Notes: generated by a model from the letters alone, not told the origin. DNA of 64,000 nt from Flavihumibacter sp. UBA7668 (GCF_002483205.1 NZ_DLHM01000007.1:186001-250000), one strand, 5' to 3'. Counted from the first letter of the stretch, positions 43,083 to 52,553 are shown. Made by a program: numbers and translations.

Positions 43083-43664
43083 TTAAACGGAAACATAAGC
43101 TAGCCAGAAAGCCATTCCATCAACCCCGTGCTTTTGCAGAAAATCACGCACAATTTTTAACGACTCCACTACTGTATTCCGGACAGTGTTTCTGGATAAC
43201 TGAAGTTTTTCTGCAATCTCTTCATGCGTTAAGCCTTCTACCCTGCTCAACGAAAATACCAGCTTTCGTTGCGGCGACAATTGTTCTATTGCCTTCGAAA
43301 GCAGGGTTTGGTATTCATGATCCAGCAATTGGTAATCTGCCGGCTGGTTTTGATAGCTATTTAATTCTTTTTCAACGAGTTTACGTATATTCTGTTGCCT
43401 TGAAGCTGACCGGAAAAAATCTATTGCTTTATTTGTTGAAACGGTTCGTAGAAATGCGTGCATCGACTGAATATCTCCAATCATTTCTTTTCCAAGCCAT
43501 AATTTCAAAAAAATATCCGACGCAATTTCCTCTGCAATTTCTTTCGACTTTACAACCTTCAGCAGATATTGATATACAGTGGGATAATATTTATTGAACA
43601 ACTCCTGGAAAGCAGGTTCGCTTCCCTGCGCAATTTCTTGTATCAGAGTCTGGTCCAATTTCAT
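43083..43664 (-). CDS. ECF-type RNA polymerase sigma factor (locus 2)
   Basis: A 193-residue ECF sigma factor. Region 2: FQELFNKYYPTVYQYLLKVV then EIASDIFLKLWLGKEM (about 18-70). Region 4: LSPQRKLVFSLSRVEGLTHE with the helix-turn-helix IAEKLQLSRNTVRNTVVESL (about 125-175). The C-terminal tail WLAYVSV is hydrophobic. It heads sigma-fecR-susC-susD and diverges from mobA, so the 66-nt gap 43665-43730 must hold promoters in both directions. Confidence 0.94.
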   Translation of the reverse strand: MKLDQTLIQEIAQGSEPAFQELFNKYYPTVYQYLLKVVKSKEIAEEIASDIFLKLWLGKEMIGDIQSMHAFLRTVSTNKAIDFFRSASRQQNIRKLVEKELNSYQNQPADYQLLDHEYQTLLSKAIEQLSPQRKLVFSLSRVEGLTHEEIAEKLQLSRNTVRNTVVESLKIVRDFLQKHGVDGMAFWLAYVSV

Positions 43665-43670
43665 GGCAGC

Positions 43671-43678
43671 TATCTTTG
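43671..43678 (+). promoter_or_regulatory. Candidate -7 promoter element for mobA
   Basis: TATCTTTG is an exact TAnnTTTG match in the short divergent gap, 53 nt before the mobA start codon. No TTTG -33 partner is visible at the right distance, so confidence is limited. Confidence 0.35.
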
Positions 43679-43730
43679 GTCCACTTAAAAGTAAGAAAGA
43701 ATTCCAAATTGATGTACTTTGAATTTTAAT

Positions 43731-44321
43731 ATGAAACCTCTATCATATATCGGATTGGTCTTATGCGGCGGAAAAAGCTCCCGCATGAATACGGATAAAG
43801 GTTTATTTCAACAGGATGGAATTGCCTGGGCTGCAAAAGCCAGCAACAAATTACAGGCACTGAAGCTTCCGGTTTATCTCTCAGTCAATGAAAGCCAGCG
43901 GGCGGGCTATACCAGCCAGTTCGAGGAAGCACAACTGCTCTTTGACAACCCGAATCTACCGGTTCATGGCCCATTAAAAGGGTTGCTTTCTGCTCATATA
44001 AAATTTCCGGATCAGGCTATTGTTTTACTGGCCTGCGATCTTCCTGATTTACCCGAACTAATGGCAGATCAACTATTGAAAAAATTCATTCAATATTCTT
44101 TCCCTCCCGCCATCTGCTATTCTATCAACCAGCAACCAGAACCTATGTGTTCAATTTTTCATCCTGATACGCTGAAGAAAATTTACAATCAGACGGTCCT
44201 GAATAAACTGGAAAAATTCAGCATGCGGTATATTTTGGACAGCTTTGGTTCGCAGTTAATTGAACTTGCCATCTCTGAGCAGGTTTTTTTAAAAAACTAT
44301 AATTCTCCGGCAGATTTATAG
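43731..44321 (+). CDS. mobA: Molybdenum cofactor guanylyltransferase
   Basis: A 196-residue nucleotidyltransferase: VLCGGKSSRMNTDKGLF near residues 11-28 is the G-G-x-S-x-R-M...DK motif, and LLACDLPDLPELMAD near 100-115 holds the metal-binding aspartate. MobA joins GMP to molybdopterin, giving the MGD form needed by the nitrate reductase encoded next door. Start at the ATG 43731; a TTG 12 nt upstream is less likely. Its 3' end overlaps the convergent rubredoxin-fusion gene by 25 nt, so the two transcripts are antisense there. Confidence 0.85.
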   Translation: MKPLSYIGLVLCGGKSSRMNTDKGLFQQDGIAWAAKASNKLQALKLPVYLSVNESQRAGYTSQFEEAQLLFDNPNLPVHGPLKGLLSAHIKFPDQAIVLLACDLPDLPELMADQLLKKFIQYSFPPAICYSINQQPEPMCSIFHPDTLKKIYNQTVLNKLEKFSMRYILDSFGSQLIELAISEQVFLKNYNSPADL

Positions 44322-45760
44322 AACCCATCCAATCCTTCCTCGCAAACTGAACAACAGTATTCTTCCGGCAGCTTATCAAACCTTGTTCCTGAAGGAATTC
44401 CGGCTTCCACATCCCCCAGCCGGCTGTCGTATACCGTTCCGCATCCTGAACAGGAATACAATTCAGCCTGTATTCTTACCGCCTCCTTTTTCACCCCTTT
44501 CTCCTCTTTCCCCTTTTTCTCCTCTTCCTTTTCACTATTCTGATAATATGCAACCACCGCTCTTCGTAATTGCTCATACAATAACCACCTGGGATTGGCA
44601 GCACTCACCAGTTTTTCGGATCGCTGATTGGGATTATATTCCTGAGCCATTACAATATCATAAACATGCCATCCCCTTAGCCATCCTATTCGGAATATAG
44701 GACGCCTTCGAATCAGCAAACTGCTATAGATCTCTGATTTATTTCTTGTTTTGATACCCAGACATAAACCAAAAGTTCGCAGATCATCGCGCAGGATGCG
44801 TTTAACCAGGTATTCCTTCAACTCCAGTGCTGCTGAACAGTCATCCTCCACCTGAAAATTCAATTCATTGGCTGCATGCCGAACATTCAGGCGACAGATA
44901 TCCAGCCAATCTGTCCATTTTTCCCGATCTGCTTCCTGAATTCCTTTTATAATGATCGATTTCCATGGAGTGGAACAGATCTGACCAATTTTGGTATCAA
45001 GACAAAGCATGGCAAGCTCCTTCAACCAACCAATTGCAAACTGTTCATTTCTCCGATAGATACCAATCCAGTAATGTTGACCCCATTTATTAAGTCCTTC
45101 GTAATAAGGCAGATTAAATGATGGCAGCACACATTGTTTATCAGCAGTCCGATATAACATGTTATAATCCCGGCAGATTTCATCCAGCAAAACCTGCATT
45201 TCCAACACAAAGCGTTCTTCCCGAAACTCCATGCCCTTCAGCTTCCATTCCAGTATTTCTGAGAAACGTGCCAGGTCATTTGTATACACTTGTTTTGTCC
45301 ATTCCATAAGGGCATTTGTTTTTGGAAACCGAACCTGCAAATGCCAGTAATGCGGATGAACCGGATCCGCAATCCAATTGATATTTCCGGTAACAAGCGG
45401 AGTAAAACTCTGGTTGGGTGCGCAAATATTGATCTTGATTTCCGGCCGGTATTGAAATGCATCCAGCACATCTTTGTACACATTTTCCGTAAGCCAGCCT
45501 GCAGCCATCAAACTTTCTACAGCCGGATAAGAGCTGGTAATATTCGGAAAGCGATCACCCTCCGATTCATATAAAACTCCCAGCCGATCCAGTTCTTTAA
45601 CCAGAATTTCAACGTTTCCTTCTTCCAATGGTAATATGAGTTGTTGCCGAAGACCAACTTTCACCCAATGAATTCCCGCCTTCTCACAAGCAACCATCAG
45701 GTTGTATAATTGTCCGGGTGAAATCATACCGCCCTTGCAATTGACCTTAATACTTTTCAT
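44297..45760 (-). CDS. Rubredoxin fused to degenerate nitrite/sulfite-reductase-like domains
   Basis: A 487-residue protein. The start (VNCKGGMISPGQLYNLMVAC) and residues to about 400 follow the ferredoxin-like half-domains and sirohaem-fold layout of nitrite/sulfite reductases, including GQICSTPWKSIIIKG. The sirohaem/[4Fe-4S] cysteine set (C-x5-C, later C-x3-C) is not present: only C-R-L-N-V-R-H appears where it is expected. A charged linker (EKEEEKKGKEEKGVKKEA, about 408-425) leads to a rubredoxin, CSGCGTVYDS ... CCSVCEEG. It overlaps the nitrate reductase stop by 1 nt (TAATG). Likely an electron carrier for nitrate reduction; its exact partner is inferred. Confidence 0.75.
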   Translation of the reverse strand: MKSIKVNCKGGMISPGQLYNLMVACEKAGIHWVKVGLRQQLILPLEEGNVEILVKELDRLGVLYESEGDRFPNITSSYPAVESLMAAGWLTENVYKDVLDAFQYRPEIKINICAPNQSFTPLVTGNINWIADPVHPHYWHLQVRFPKTNALMEWTKQVYTNDLARFSEILEWKLKGMEFREERFVLEMQVLLDEICRDYNMLYRTADKQCVLPSFNLPYYEGLNKWGQHYWIGIYRRNEQFAIGWLKELAMLCLDTKIGQICSTPWKSIIIKGIQEADREKWTDWLDICRLNVRHAANELNFQVEDDCSAALELKEYLVKRILRDDLRTFGLCLGIKTRNKSEIYSSLLIRRRPIFRIGWLRGWHVYDIVMAQEYNPNQRSEKLVSAANPRWLLYEQLRRAVVAYYQNSEKEEEKKGKEEKGVKKEAVRIQAELYSCSGCGTVYDSRLGDVEAGIPSGTRFDKLPEEYCCSVCEEGLDGFYKSAGEL

Positions 45761-48700
45761 TACAACAGTATTTTGTCGGTGGATGAAATTGATTTTCGTT
45801 GCAATTGCTCTTCCAGCAACTGCTTCACTTCAGGACGGCAACTACCACATCCCATACCGGCACCGCTTAACTGACAGAGCTGTACCAGATCGGTACATCC
45901 TTCCCTAATTTTCTGTTGGATATTCCCACTGCCTACATTATTACAACTGCAAACCAATTTACCCAATACAGGTTCTGCAGTTTTTCCGGCTCGCAGTAAC
46001 TGAAGCCGCTTCTCACTTAATTCTGTACCCTGTTCAATCAGATTTTTGAATTCAAGAAACTCGGTTTTATCTCCTATAAGCAAAGCACCCACCAGCCGGT
46101 CTTTATATACTATACATTTTTTATAATAACGCCTTGATTTATCAAGGAAAAGAATTTCTTCATAACCTGGTTCACCCGGACATTCAACCATTCCCATTGA
46201 ACAAAAATTAGCACCCGGAATTTTCAGAATATTCATCAGCAGTGAACCCTGATAGGAACGGGCAATATCCCCTGCTAAAAAATTAGCTACCACCCCTGCC
46301 TGTTGTTCAGCAGCAGCCGTTATTCCAAATAACTGCTGTTGCCATTCCGCAATTTCACCAATGGCAAAAATGGAAGGATCACTTGTTTGAAGATAATTGT
46401 CGACCACCACACCCCGCTGAATAGCGAGTCCGCTTTCCCTTGCCAGTTCAATATTGGGAACTGTTCCTATGGCAATTACCATCAGCTTACTGGAAATAAG
46501 GATACCGCTCTTCAGCCGAATTCCATCCAGTTCCGAACTACCCAGGTAGCGATCTATTTCGTCGTTATAATAAATAGTTACTCCTTTTTCAATCAATGTA
46601 TCATGCAGGAACTGACTTCCCAAAGGATCCAATTGCCGGTCCATCAACCTTGAAATCCGTTGGATCATTATTACTTCCCTATCCATCTCCCTCAATGCAA
46701 CAGCCAGCTCGATTCCCAATAATCCGCCACCCACAATTACAACCGGGCCTTTTTTTCCATTTAATTCCTGCTGAAAAGCATCCGCATCCTTTTTAGTTCG
46801 CATAGTATAAATTCCCTCCAGGTCAGGAACATCGCGTAATAAAGCTGCGCGGCTTCCGGTAGCCAATAGTAAAACATCGTAGGAATGAACCAGACCATTG
46901 CTATCAACCACCGTTTTCTCCTGGCGATTTACTTTTTCAATACTTACTCCCTTATGCAGCGTCGCATCCAGTTCAAAGACTTCTTTATCACTTAATTTTA
47001 TCAATTGCTGCCAGGGCAAGTGACCAGATAAGTAGTCGGGTAATAAAACCCGATTATAAAAAGGAAGATCTTCCTTACTGAACAATTCAATTTTATCCGT
47101 TTCATTCAATTGCCGATAGGATCGCAAAAATCCACAGGCGCCTGCACCTGCACCAGCCACCAGAATTTTTCTGCGAGCCGGACGATATGCTTCCACCTGA
47201 ACAGGGGTGAACTTAAAATCAGGCTCCTTACTTTCCGGATCAACCAAATCATTTGTCAGATTATTGGCTCTCAACAAATCCATTCCATTAGTTTTCCCCC
47301 AATGCATAGGAAGAAATACCACACCTTTTTTGATGGTGTTATCCAATTGCAGGAGTACACGTACCGATCCAAATTCCGAATCCACCACTACCATCTGCTG
47401 ATCATTCAGCTTTCGTTCCGCAGCATCAAATGGATGCATCGATAAAACCGGAACTGGAATATGTTGTTTCAGCTTATTGACTTTTCCTGTTTTACTCATT
47501 GTATGCCACTGGTCTCTCAGCCGGCCAGTTGTCAGGATCAATGGAAATTCCGGTGTCAGCGAAATACTTTTATTTGCATCCGGAACCGATTGAATCCTCG
47601 CTTTTCCGGATGGTGTAAAAAAATTCCCATCTTCAAATAAGCGTTTAGCCGTTTGTGTTAGTTGATCTGTGGAATCTCCTTTTTTAAACGGCCATTGGAC
47701 AGATCGATACTGTTGTAACAATGAATAAGTGACACCGCTCATATCCATATTGGTTCCGGCTGTCAATGCTGCGTGTTCATCAAATATGTTGGCTGGTGAT
47801 TTAAACGCAAAACCGGGATAACTCATCGCATTTGCAAAACGTTGAATAATTTCAGCATCCGGCAGGGCTTCACCAGGAGCTTCCATAATTTTTGGAAGAT
47901 GCGTTATCCTTCGTTCTGCGTTGGTCATGCTGCCTTCTTTCTCTGTCCAGGCAGCTGCCGGAAAAACCACATCGGCGTAGCCAAGCGTCTCTGCTTTACT
48001 GGTAATTTCCTGAACCACCACGAACTTTGCTTTTTTCAATGCCGCTTCTGCTTTTCGTACATTGGGTAAACTGACAAGTGGGTTGGTACAAATAATCCAA
48101 ACTGCTTTCAGTTTTCCTTCGTCCAGGGCATCAAACAATTCGGTTGCGGTCAATCCGGGTTGAGCGGCAATTTTTCCTGGCTCAATTTTCCAGAATTGTT
48201 CAACTTCCGCACGGTGCGCCGGATCCTGCAGGTTACGATGGGCTGGCAACATATTTGATAACCCACCTACTTCCCTTCCACCCATGGCATTTGGTTGCCC
48301 GGTAAGCGATAAGGGTCCTGCACCCGGTTTTCCTATTTGACCCGTGATTAAATGCAGATTGATCAGCGAAACATTTTTATTAACACCCACCACACTTTGA
48401 TTCAGCCCCATGGTCCACATCGACAAAAAAGCGTTTGATTCACCAATCCAGTTTGCTGCCAGATAAATATCGGCCAGCTCTAATCCGCAAATAGCTGCAG
48501 CTTCTTCTACTGTTTTGGAAAAAACCTGCTCCTTGTATTCCTGAAACCCTTCGCAATGCGCTTCTATAAAATGCATGTTCAGATAGCCGCCTTCAATCAG
48601 AATCCGACCCAGGGCATGATGAAGGGTGATATCTGTACCCGGATAAATCGGCAGATGCAAATCGGCCAATTGCGCAGATTGTGTTTTCCTTGGATCAGTA

Positions 48701-49314
48701 ACAATGATTTTCATAGACGGATTAGCCGCTTTAGCCGCTTCCACCCTTCTCCATAAAATAGGATGGCACCAGGCCGGATTTGCACCTGCTACTAATATTG
48801 TTTCCGCCAGTTCAATATCATCATAACATACCGGAACAGTATCTTCTCCCAATGTTTTTTTATAGCCTGCCACAGCGCTGCTCATGCATAAGCGCGAATT
48901 AGTATCTATATTATTGGTTCCGATATACCCCTTCACCAGTTTATTAATTAGATAATATTCTTCCGTCAAACATTGCCCCGAAGCGTAAAACGCAACGGCA
49001 TCCGGACCATATTTTTGAATAAGTGTACGAAATACTTTGGCGGTCCGCTCCATGGCAGTATCCCAGCTAACCCGCTCCAGTGGATGATTTCGGCTCCAGC
49101 GCATTTGAGGAAACAGTAACCGGTCCTCCCGGTTATTAACGGTATGGTGCAGGTTCATGCCCTTACTGCATAACTGGCCCCGGTTCACGGGATGATCCGG
49201 ATCTCCATCCACCTGCAACAATCCATTGGTATCTTTTTTAACCAATATCCCGCAGCCAACTCCGCAATAGCAACAGGTTGTCCGGTAACCATTCGTTGTT
49301 TCTTTTCTTTTCAT
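45760..49314 (-). CDS. Single-chain assimilatory nitrate reductase: Mo catalytic, flavoprotein and [2Fe-2S] modules
   Basis: An 1184-residue fusion. Residues 1 to about 690 are a molybdopterin oxidoreductase of the NasA/NapA class: [4Fe-4S] ligands Cys14, Cys17, Cys21 and Cys49, then the MGD-binding and catalytic region with the SRLCMSSAVAGY motif whose Cys is the usual Mo ligand. From about 710 a NirB-type FAD/NAD(P)H reductase follows (KILVAGAGAGACGF, VVIVGGGLLGIELAVALREM), and a BFD-like [2Fe-2S] domain about 1120-1170 (LVCSCNN ... GCGSCRPEV). NAD(P)H electrons can pass FAD, [2Fe-2S], [4Fe-4S] and Mo within one chain. Organised with nirB/nirD, MFS transporter and porin genes on the same strand. 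Confidence 0.9.
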   Translation of the reverse strand: MKRKETTNGYRTTCCYCGVGCGILVKKDTNGLLQVDGDPDHPVNRGQLCSKGMNLHHTVNNREDRLLFPQMRWSRNHPLERVSWDTAMERTAKVFRTLIQKYGPDAVAFYASGQCLTEEYYLINKLVKGYIGTNNIDTNSRLCMSSAVAGYKKTLGEDTVPVCYDDIELAETILVAGANPAWCHPILWRRVEAAKAANPSMKIIVTDPRKTQSAQLADLHLPIYPGTDITLHHALGRILIEGGYLNMHFIEAHCEGFQEYKEQVFSKTVEEAAAICGLELADIYLAANWIGESNAFLSMWTMGLNQSVVGVNKNVSLINLHLITGQIGKPGAGPLSLTGQPNAMGGREVGGLSNMLPAHRNLQDPAHRAEVEQFWKIEPGKIAAQPGLTATELFDALDEGKLKAVWIICTNPLVSLPNVRKAEAALKKAKFVVVQEITSKAETLGYADVVFPAAAWTEKEGSMTNAERRITHLPKIMEAPGEALPDAEIIQRFANAMSYPGFAFKSPANIFDEHAALTAGTNMDMSGVTYSLLQQYRSVQWPFKKGDSTDQLTQTAKRLFEDGNFFTPSGKARIQSVPDANKSISLTPEFPLILTTGRLRDQWHTMSKTGKVNKLKQHIPVPVLSMHPFDAAERKLNDQQMVVVDSEFGSVRVLLQLDNTIKKGVVFLPMHWGKTNGMDLLRANNLTNDLVDPESKEPDFKFTPVQVEAYRPARRKILVAGAGAGACGFLRSYRQLNETDKIELFSKEDLPFYNRVLLPDYLSGHLPWQQLIKLSDKEVFELDATLHKGVSIEKVNRQEKTVVDSNGLVHSYDVLLLATGSRAALLRDVPDLEGIYTMRTKKDADAFQQELNGKKGPVVIVGGGLLGIELAVALREMDREVIMIQRISRLMDRQLDPLGSQFLHDTLIEKGVTIYYNDEIDRYLGSSELDGIRLKSGILISSKLMVIAIGTVPNIELARESGLAIQRGVVVDNYLQTSDPSIFAIGEIAEWQQQLFGITAAAEQQAGVVANFLAGDIARSYQGSLLMNILKIPGANFCSMGMVECPGEPGYEEILFLDKSRRYYKKCIVYKDRLVGALLIGDKTEFLEFKNLIEQGTELSEKRLQLLRAGKTAEPVLGKLVCSCNNVGSGNIQQKIREGCTDLVQLCQLSGAGMGCGSCRPEVKQLLEEQLQRKSISSTDKILL

Positions 49315-49321
49315 AAATATA

Positions 49322-50620
49322 TCAGGCCACCGCTTCCAGACTGGTGGTCATTACCTGTGTTTTTGATTTGGCAGCAAATCGGGTAAAGAAAACAAGCAGT
49401 GATATACCAATTGCTACAAAGCCGATGTATTGAAATGCCTGCCAGTAGCTGATACTGCTGCTTTTGAATAAAAACCCGAATAACATTCCGCCCAGATTAC
49501 CACCTGCTCCAACAATGCCACTAACCAATCCAACATTGTCTTTATTGATAAATGGTGTTATTGCATAGGTGGCTCCATTTGCCATTTTTAAAAAAAGCGC
49601 AAATCCAATCATGCTTATTATTGCCATAGTTAATGAGCCGGCGGCAGCGAATAAAATAATACCCAGTCCCTCCAGCAATAAAACCAGGGCCAGCAATGAG
49701 CCTTTCCCTTTTAAACCATGTTTGCGACCCACTTTATCAGCCAGCCACCCACCCAATGCACGGGCGAACAAATTCATAAAACCAAAAACCCCAGCCCAAA
49801 AGCCTGCTCCGGCCTGCGATAAACCAAACTCCTCAACAAAATAAAGTGCGGCCACATTATCAAAAGTGATCTCCATTCCAAAACAAACAGCATAGGCAAG
49901 CGAGAGCGACCAGATCCGCCAGTCGAGCAGGATCCGATAATCTGTTTTAGCGGCAGCTTTCTTCTCTTTATTCAATTCCGAGAAATTTCCCCGGGGTGTA
50001 TCTTTCGTATAACGGTAATACAGATACGCAGCCAGCAACATCAGCGAGCCCGGTAAAATCATGGCATATCGCCAGGCTTTTTCAGGTGCAAATCCGGCTG
50101 CAACAATTACTGCAAAAACCAGGGGCATCAACATATTAGTGACTCCCCCACCCAAATTACCCCAGCCTCCCGCCACCGCATTAGCTGTTCCTTTAATGGC
50201 AGGTGCAAACATCTGGGAAGTATGGTATTGGGTTATTACAAAAGAAGCCCCTATAACACTTATGGCTAAGCGAAATAATAAAAAACTGGTATAACTCTGT
50301 GCCAATCCCACCAGGAAAACAGGAATAGAACCTACAAGCAACAATAAAATATAGGTTTTTCTTGGGCCCCATGTATCGCATAAACGACCTATCAGCAGGC
50401 GGGCAAGAATGGTTCCTGATACGGATGCAATCACAATATTGCCAATCTGACTTTTGGTTAAACTAAGATCCTCTTTAATGGTTGGCATCAATGGAGCCAG
50501 GCCAAACCAGCCGAAAAAACAGATGAAAAAAGTGAGCCAGGTAACATGAAAGGTTTTCATTTGTACACCTTTCATTGATAACACAGGGAGATGATCCAAT
50601 GGTTGGTTCGTTACTGCCAT
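49322..50620 (-). CDS. Nitrate/nitrite MFS transporter (NarK/NasA type)
   Basis: A 432-residue membrane protein with about 12 hydrophobic segments. The nitrate signatures are present: GGWGNLGGG in the first half (near residue 150) and GAGGNLGG in the second (near 367), each followed by a conserved Asn/Gly cluster, with the MFS loop LIGRLCDTWGPRK after the second helix. It imports nitrate, and may export nitrite. It lies 7 nt upstream of the nitrate reductase gene and 6 nt after the porin gene, in the same operon. Confidence 0.93.
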   Translation of the reverse strand: MAVTNQPLDHLPVLSMKGVQMKTFHVTWLTFFICFFGWFGLAPLMPTIKEDLSLTKSQIGNIVIASVSGTILARLLIGRLCDTWGPRKTYILLLLVGSIPVFLVGLAQSYTSFLLFRLAISVIGASFVITQYHTSQMFAPAIKGTANAVAGGWGNLGGGVTNMLMPLVFAVIVAAGFAPEKAWRYAMILPGSLMLLAAYLYYRYTKDTPRGNFSELNKEKKAAAKTDYRILLDWRIWSLSLAYAVCFGMEITFDNVAALYFVEEFGLSQAGAGFWAGVFGFMNLFARALGGWLADKVGRKHGLKGKGSLLALVLLLEGLGIILFAAAGSLTMAIISMIGFALFLKMANGATYAITPFINKDNVGLVSGIVGAGGNLGGMLFGFLFKSSSISYWQAFQYIGFVAIGISLLVFFTRFAAKSKTQVMTTSLEAVA

Positions 50621-50626
50621 AACTAC

Positions 50627-52162
50627 TTATTTATTGGTTGTTGATTGTTTGAATAAAAAGGGGCGGATATTGAGTTGCAGATAAACCCACCAGGCGGTTC
50701 GCTGATAATTACCTGCCGGTTGTGCTTTTGCAGTTATCATTGATTTACTTGCAAATAACAGGGCTGTGCCCAATTCCACCTGAGTGATTGGATTCATCTG
50801 ATAGCGCTGAATCCAGTCAAGTTCTGTTCCGAGATAGGGCGATAGTTTTATCCCATTCAAACTGGTCTGCCGGTTGGCCAGACCGAAATAATGCAGTTCT
50901 GCAGCGGATTCATAGTTCTTCTTTGACTTGTATGCATATTTCAGGTATGCATTGTTCAACCCTCCTGCGGGCGATCCTGTTCCGGCATAGAAAAAATCCA
51001 TTTGTCCCCAGAATTTATGCGGGGTACCATACAATGGATCAAAGCGCCTTGACTGATCCGGGGTCAATCCGGTTTTATTTCCGGAAAGAAAATCCCATCC
51101 CGCCTGCCAGCTCGATTGTTTTTTCTTCAGGTGAAGCTGAAGGGTTGAGGTATAGGCCCTGAGTTCTTTTCCATCAGGGTCTTTACCGCCCTGAAAATAG
51201 AAACCAGCCGTAACAGTTAGTTGATTTTTTGTTAGTGGCTGTTGTACTAATATCCCTGTAGTTATTCTTGTATTGAATCCGCTGGTCTTATAATTACGGC
51301 CATACACATACGCAGTTTCACCATTGTAATTATTGGATACAGAATCCAGCCGGTATTGTTGAAACTGATCTGCCAATAATAAAAACGACAATTCACGTGC
51401 TCCTTTTTTATTATTCAGGTGCAAAAACTGCAAGGATTTATAATGCTGCCGCAATGCATTGGTGGAAGGCGGACCTGCCAATGCCGGCTGTCCCTGAAGA
51501 CTGCTGATTCCCTGTGCATTTACCAGCGGAATAAAATTGGCAGGCACCGGAACCAGTTCTCCTTTTGAATTTTTAACACTGGATGCCAGATTGCCCGGGG
51601 TATAATAGGTTCCATCATAGGAAAATGCATCGGTATGCTGATTGAAAGCCACTCCCAAATCGGCTTTCCAGGTTCCCTTAGTCCATTTCAAGAGTGCGGC
51701 ATCGTGTCGGCGGGCCTGTTGCAGCCAGTCCAGATTTCCCAATAAACGACTGTCATCATAGAGCAATTCCTGTCTTCCAATTTTCAGGCTCAATTGCCCT
51801 GTTGGAGAATTCACCGCACTATCCATAGTTTTTAACGGGATTATTGCCCAAGCTTCGTGTAATCCAAAACGATTACCATCAGCCGAACTTATCGAAGATG
51901 CATCCTGCCCCCATACCCGAACATCCTGCAGGCTGGTAAAAAACTGAATGCCCCCATACTTATAGGATAGATTCAGTCTGGTTCTTTGGGAAGTAAAAAA
52001 AGCGGATGCCTGATCTTTTCTTATTAGATTACCTGTTCCATGCCGGAGTTCTGATCGGGTTCGTAATTGAGCACTTAACTCCAGTTGCGCTTCAGAAAAT
52101 AGGGGAATCAGCAGGTTTAAAGCGATTGCCACCCCCCATTTGGCATCTAAAATTTTAAGCAT
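50627..52162 (-). CDS. Alginate-export-type outer membrane porin in the nitrate operon
   Basis: A 511-residue exported outer-membrane protein: signal peptide ending FSEAQ (residue 26), then beta-strand-rich sequence such as ELSAQLRTRSELRHGTGN and RTRLNLSYKYGGIQFFTSLQD, typical of the alginate_exp (PF13372) porin family, ending with a barrel-like aromatic tail (WWVYLQLNIRPFLF). Given its place between nirD and the nitrate MFS gene, it probably lets nitrate or nitrite, or another anion, cross the outer membrane; alginate is unlikely here. Start at 52162 is the first ATG of the frame and is consistent with the signal. Confidence 0.8.
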   Translation of the reverse strand: MLKILDAKWGVAIALNLLIPLFSEAQLELSAQLRTRSELRHGTGNLIRKDQASAFFTSQRTRLNLSYKYGGIQFFTSLQDVRVWGQDASSISSADGNRFGLHEAWAIIPLKTMDSAVNSPTGQLSLKIGRQELLYDDSRLLGNLDWLQQARRHDAALLKWTKGTWKADLGVAFNQHTDAFSYDGTYYTPGNLASSVKNSKGELVPVPANFIPLVNAQGISSLQGQPALAGPPSTNALRQHYKSLQFLHLNNKKGARELSFLLLADQFQQYRLDSVSNNYNGETAYVYGRNYKTSGFNTRITTGILVQQPLTKNQLTVTAGFYFQGGKDPDGKELRAYTSTLQLHLKKKQSSWQAGWDFLSGNKTGLTPDQSRRFDPLYGTPHKFWGQMDFFYAGTGSPAGGLNNAYLKYAYKSKKNYESAAELHYFGLANRQTSLNGIKLSPYLGTELDWIQRYQMNPITQVELGTALLFASKSMITAKAQPAGNYQRTAWWVYLQLNIRPFLFKQSTTNK

Positions 52163-52205
52163 AGTTTTGATTGATTTCTGGTTACTGCTTCTTTATGGCA
52201 GGCAA

Positions 52206-52553
52206 TCACTCGAGGCCGATATACACCATAGCCTCCTCCACTTTAACGGGATAGGTGCGAAGCGAACATTCATCGCCGTTCAGGCATTCACCTGTGCGGA
52301 GGGAAAATGATTTTTTGTGAAAAGGGCAGGTAATCTTAGGCTCATCCGCCTGAGATCCCAGCAGTCCGCGGCTCAGGGCCATTTGTTTACGATGCGGACA
52401 TTCATTCTGAGTGGCATACCATTCGCCACGTCGGGTGAAATGATAGAGGGCAATCTGCTCCTCTTCCAGTTTTACACAGACACCGCCGTTCGAGGGAACA
52501 TCGTCCACTCGGCAGGCCGGCATCCATTGGATGGTTGTTGTTGGGTTGCTCAT
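52206..52553 (-). CDS. nirD: Nitrite reductase small subunit, Rieske type
   Basis: A 115-residue protein with a full Rieske [2Fe-2S] set: Cys-x-His in ECPHRKQMAL and Cys-x2-His in ITCPFHKKSF. Many NirD proteins have lost these ligands; this one keeps them, so it may carry electrons and not only stabilise NirB. It lies 48 nt downstream of nirB and 43 nt before the porin gene. Confidence 0.9.
   Translation of the reverse strand: MSNPTTTIQWMPACRVDDVPSNGGVCVKLEEEQIALYHFTRRGEWYATQNECPHRKQMALSRGLLGSQADEPKITCPFHKKSFSLRTGECLNGDECSLRTYPVKVEEAMVYIGLE

Noticed and set aside
43719..43730. TTG start for mobA
   Set aside because: The ATG at 43731 places the nucleotide-binding GG motif at the usual distance from the N-terminus.
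44297..45760. Calling this gene a functional second nitrite or sulfite reductase
   Set aside because: The sirohaem/[4Fe-4S] cysteine motifs are not visible; only the rubredoxin cysteines are complete.
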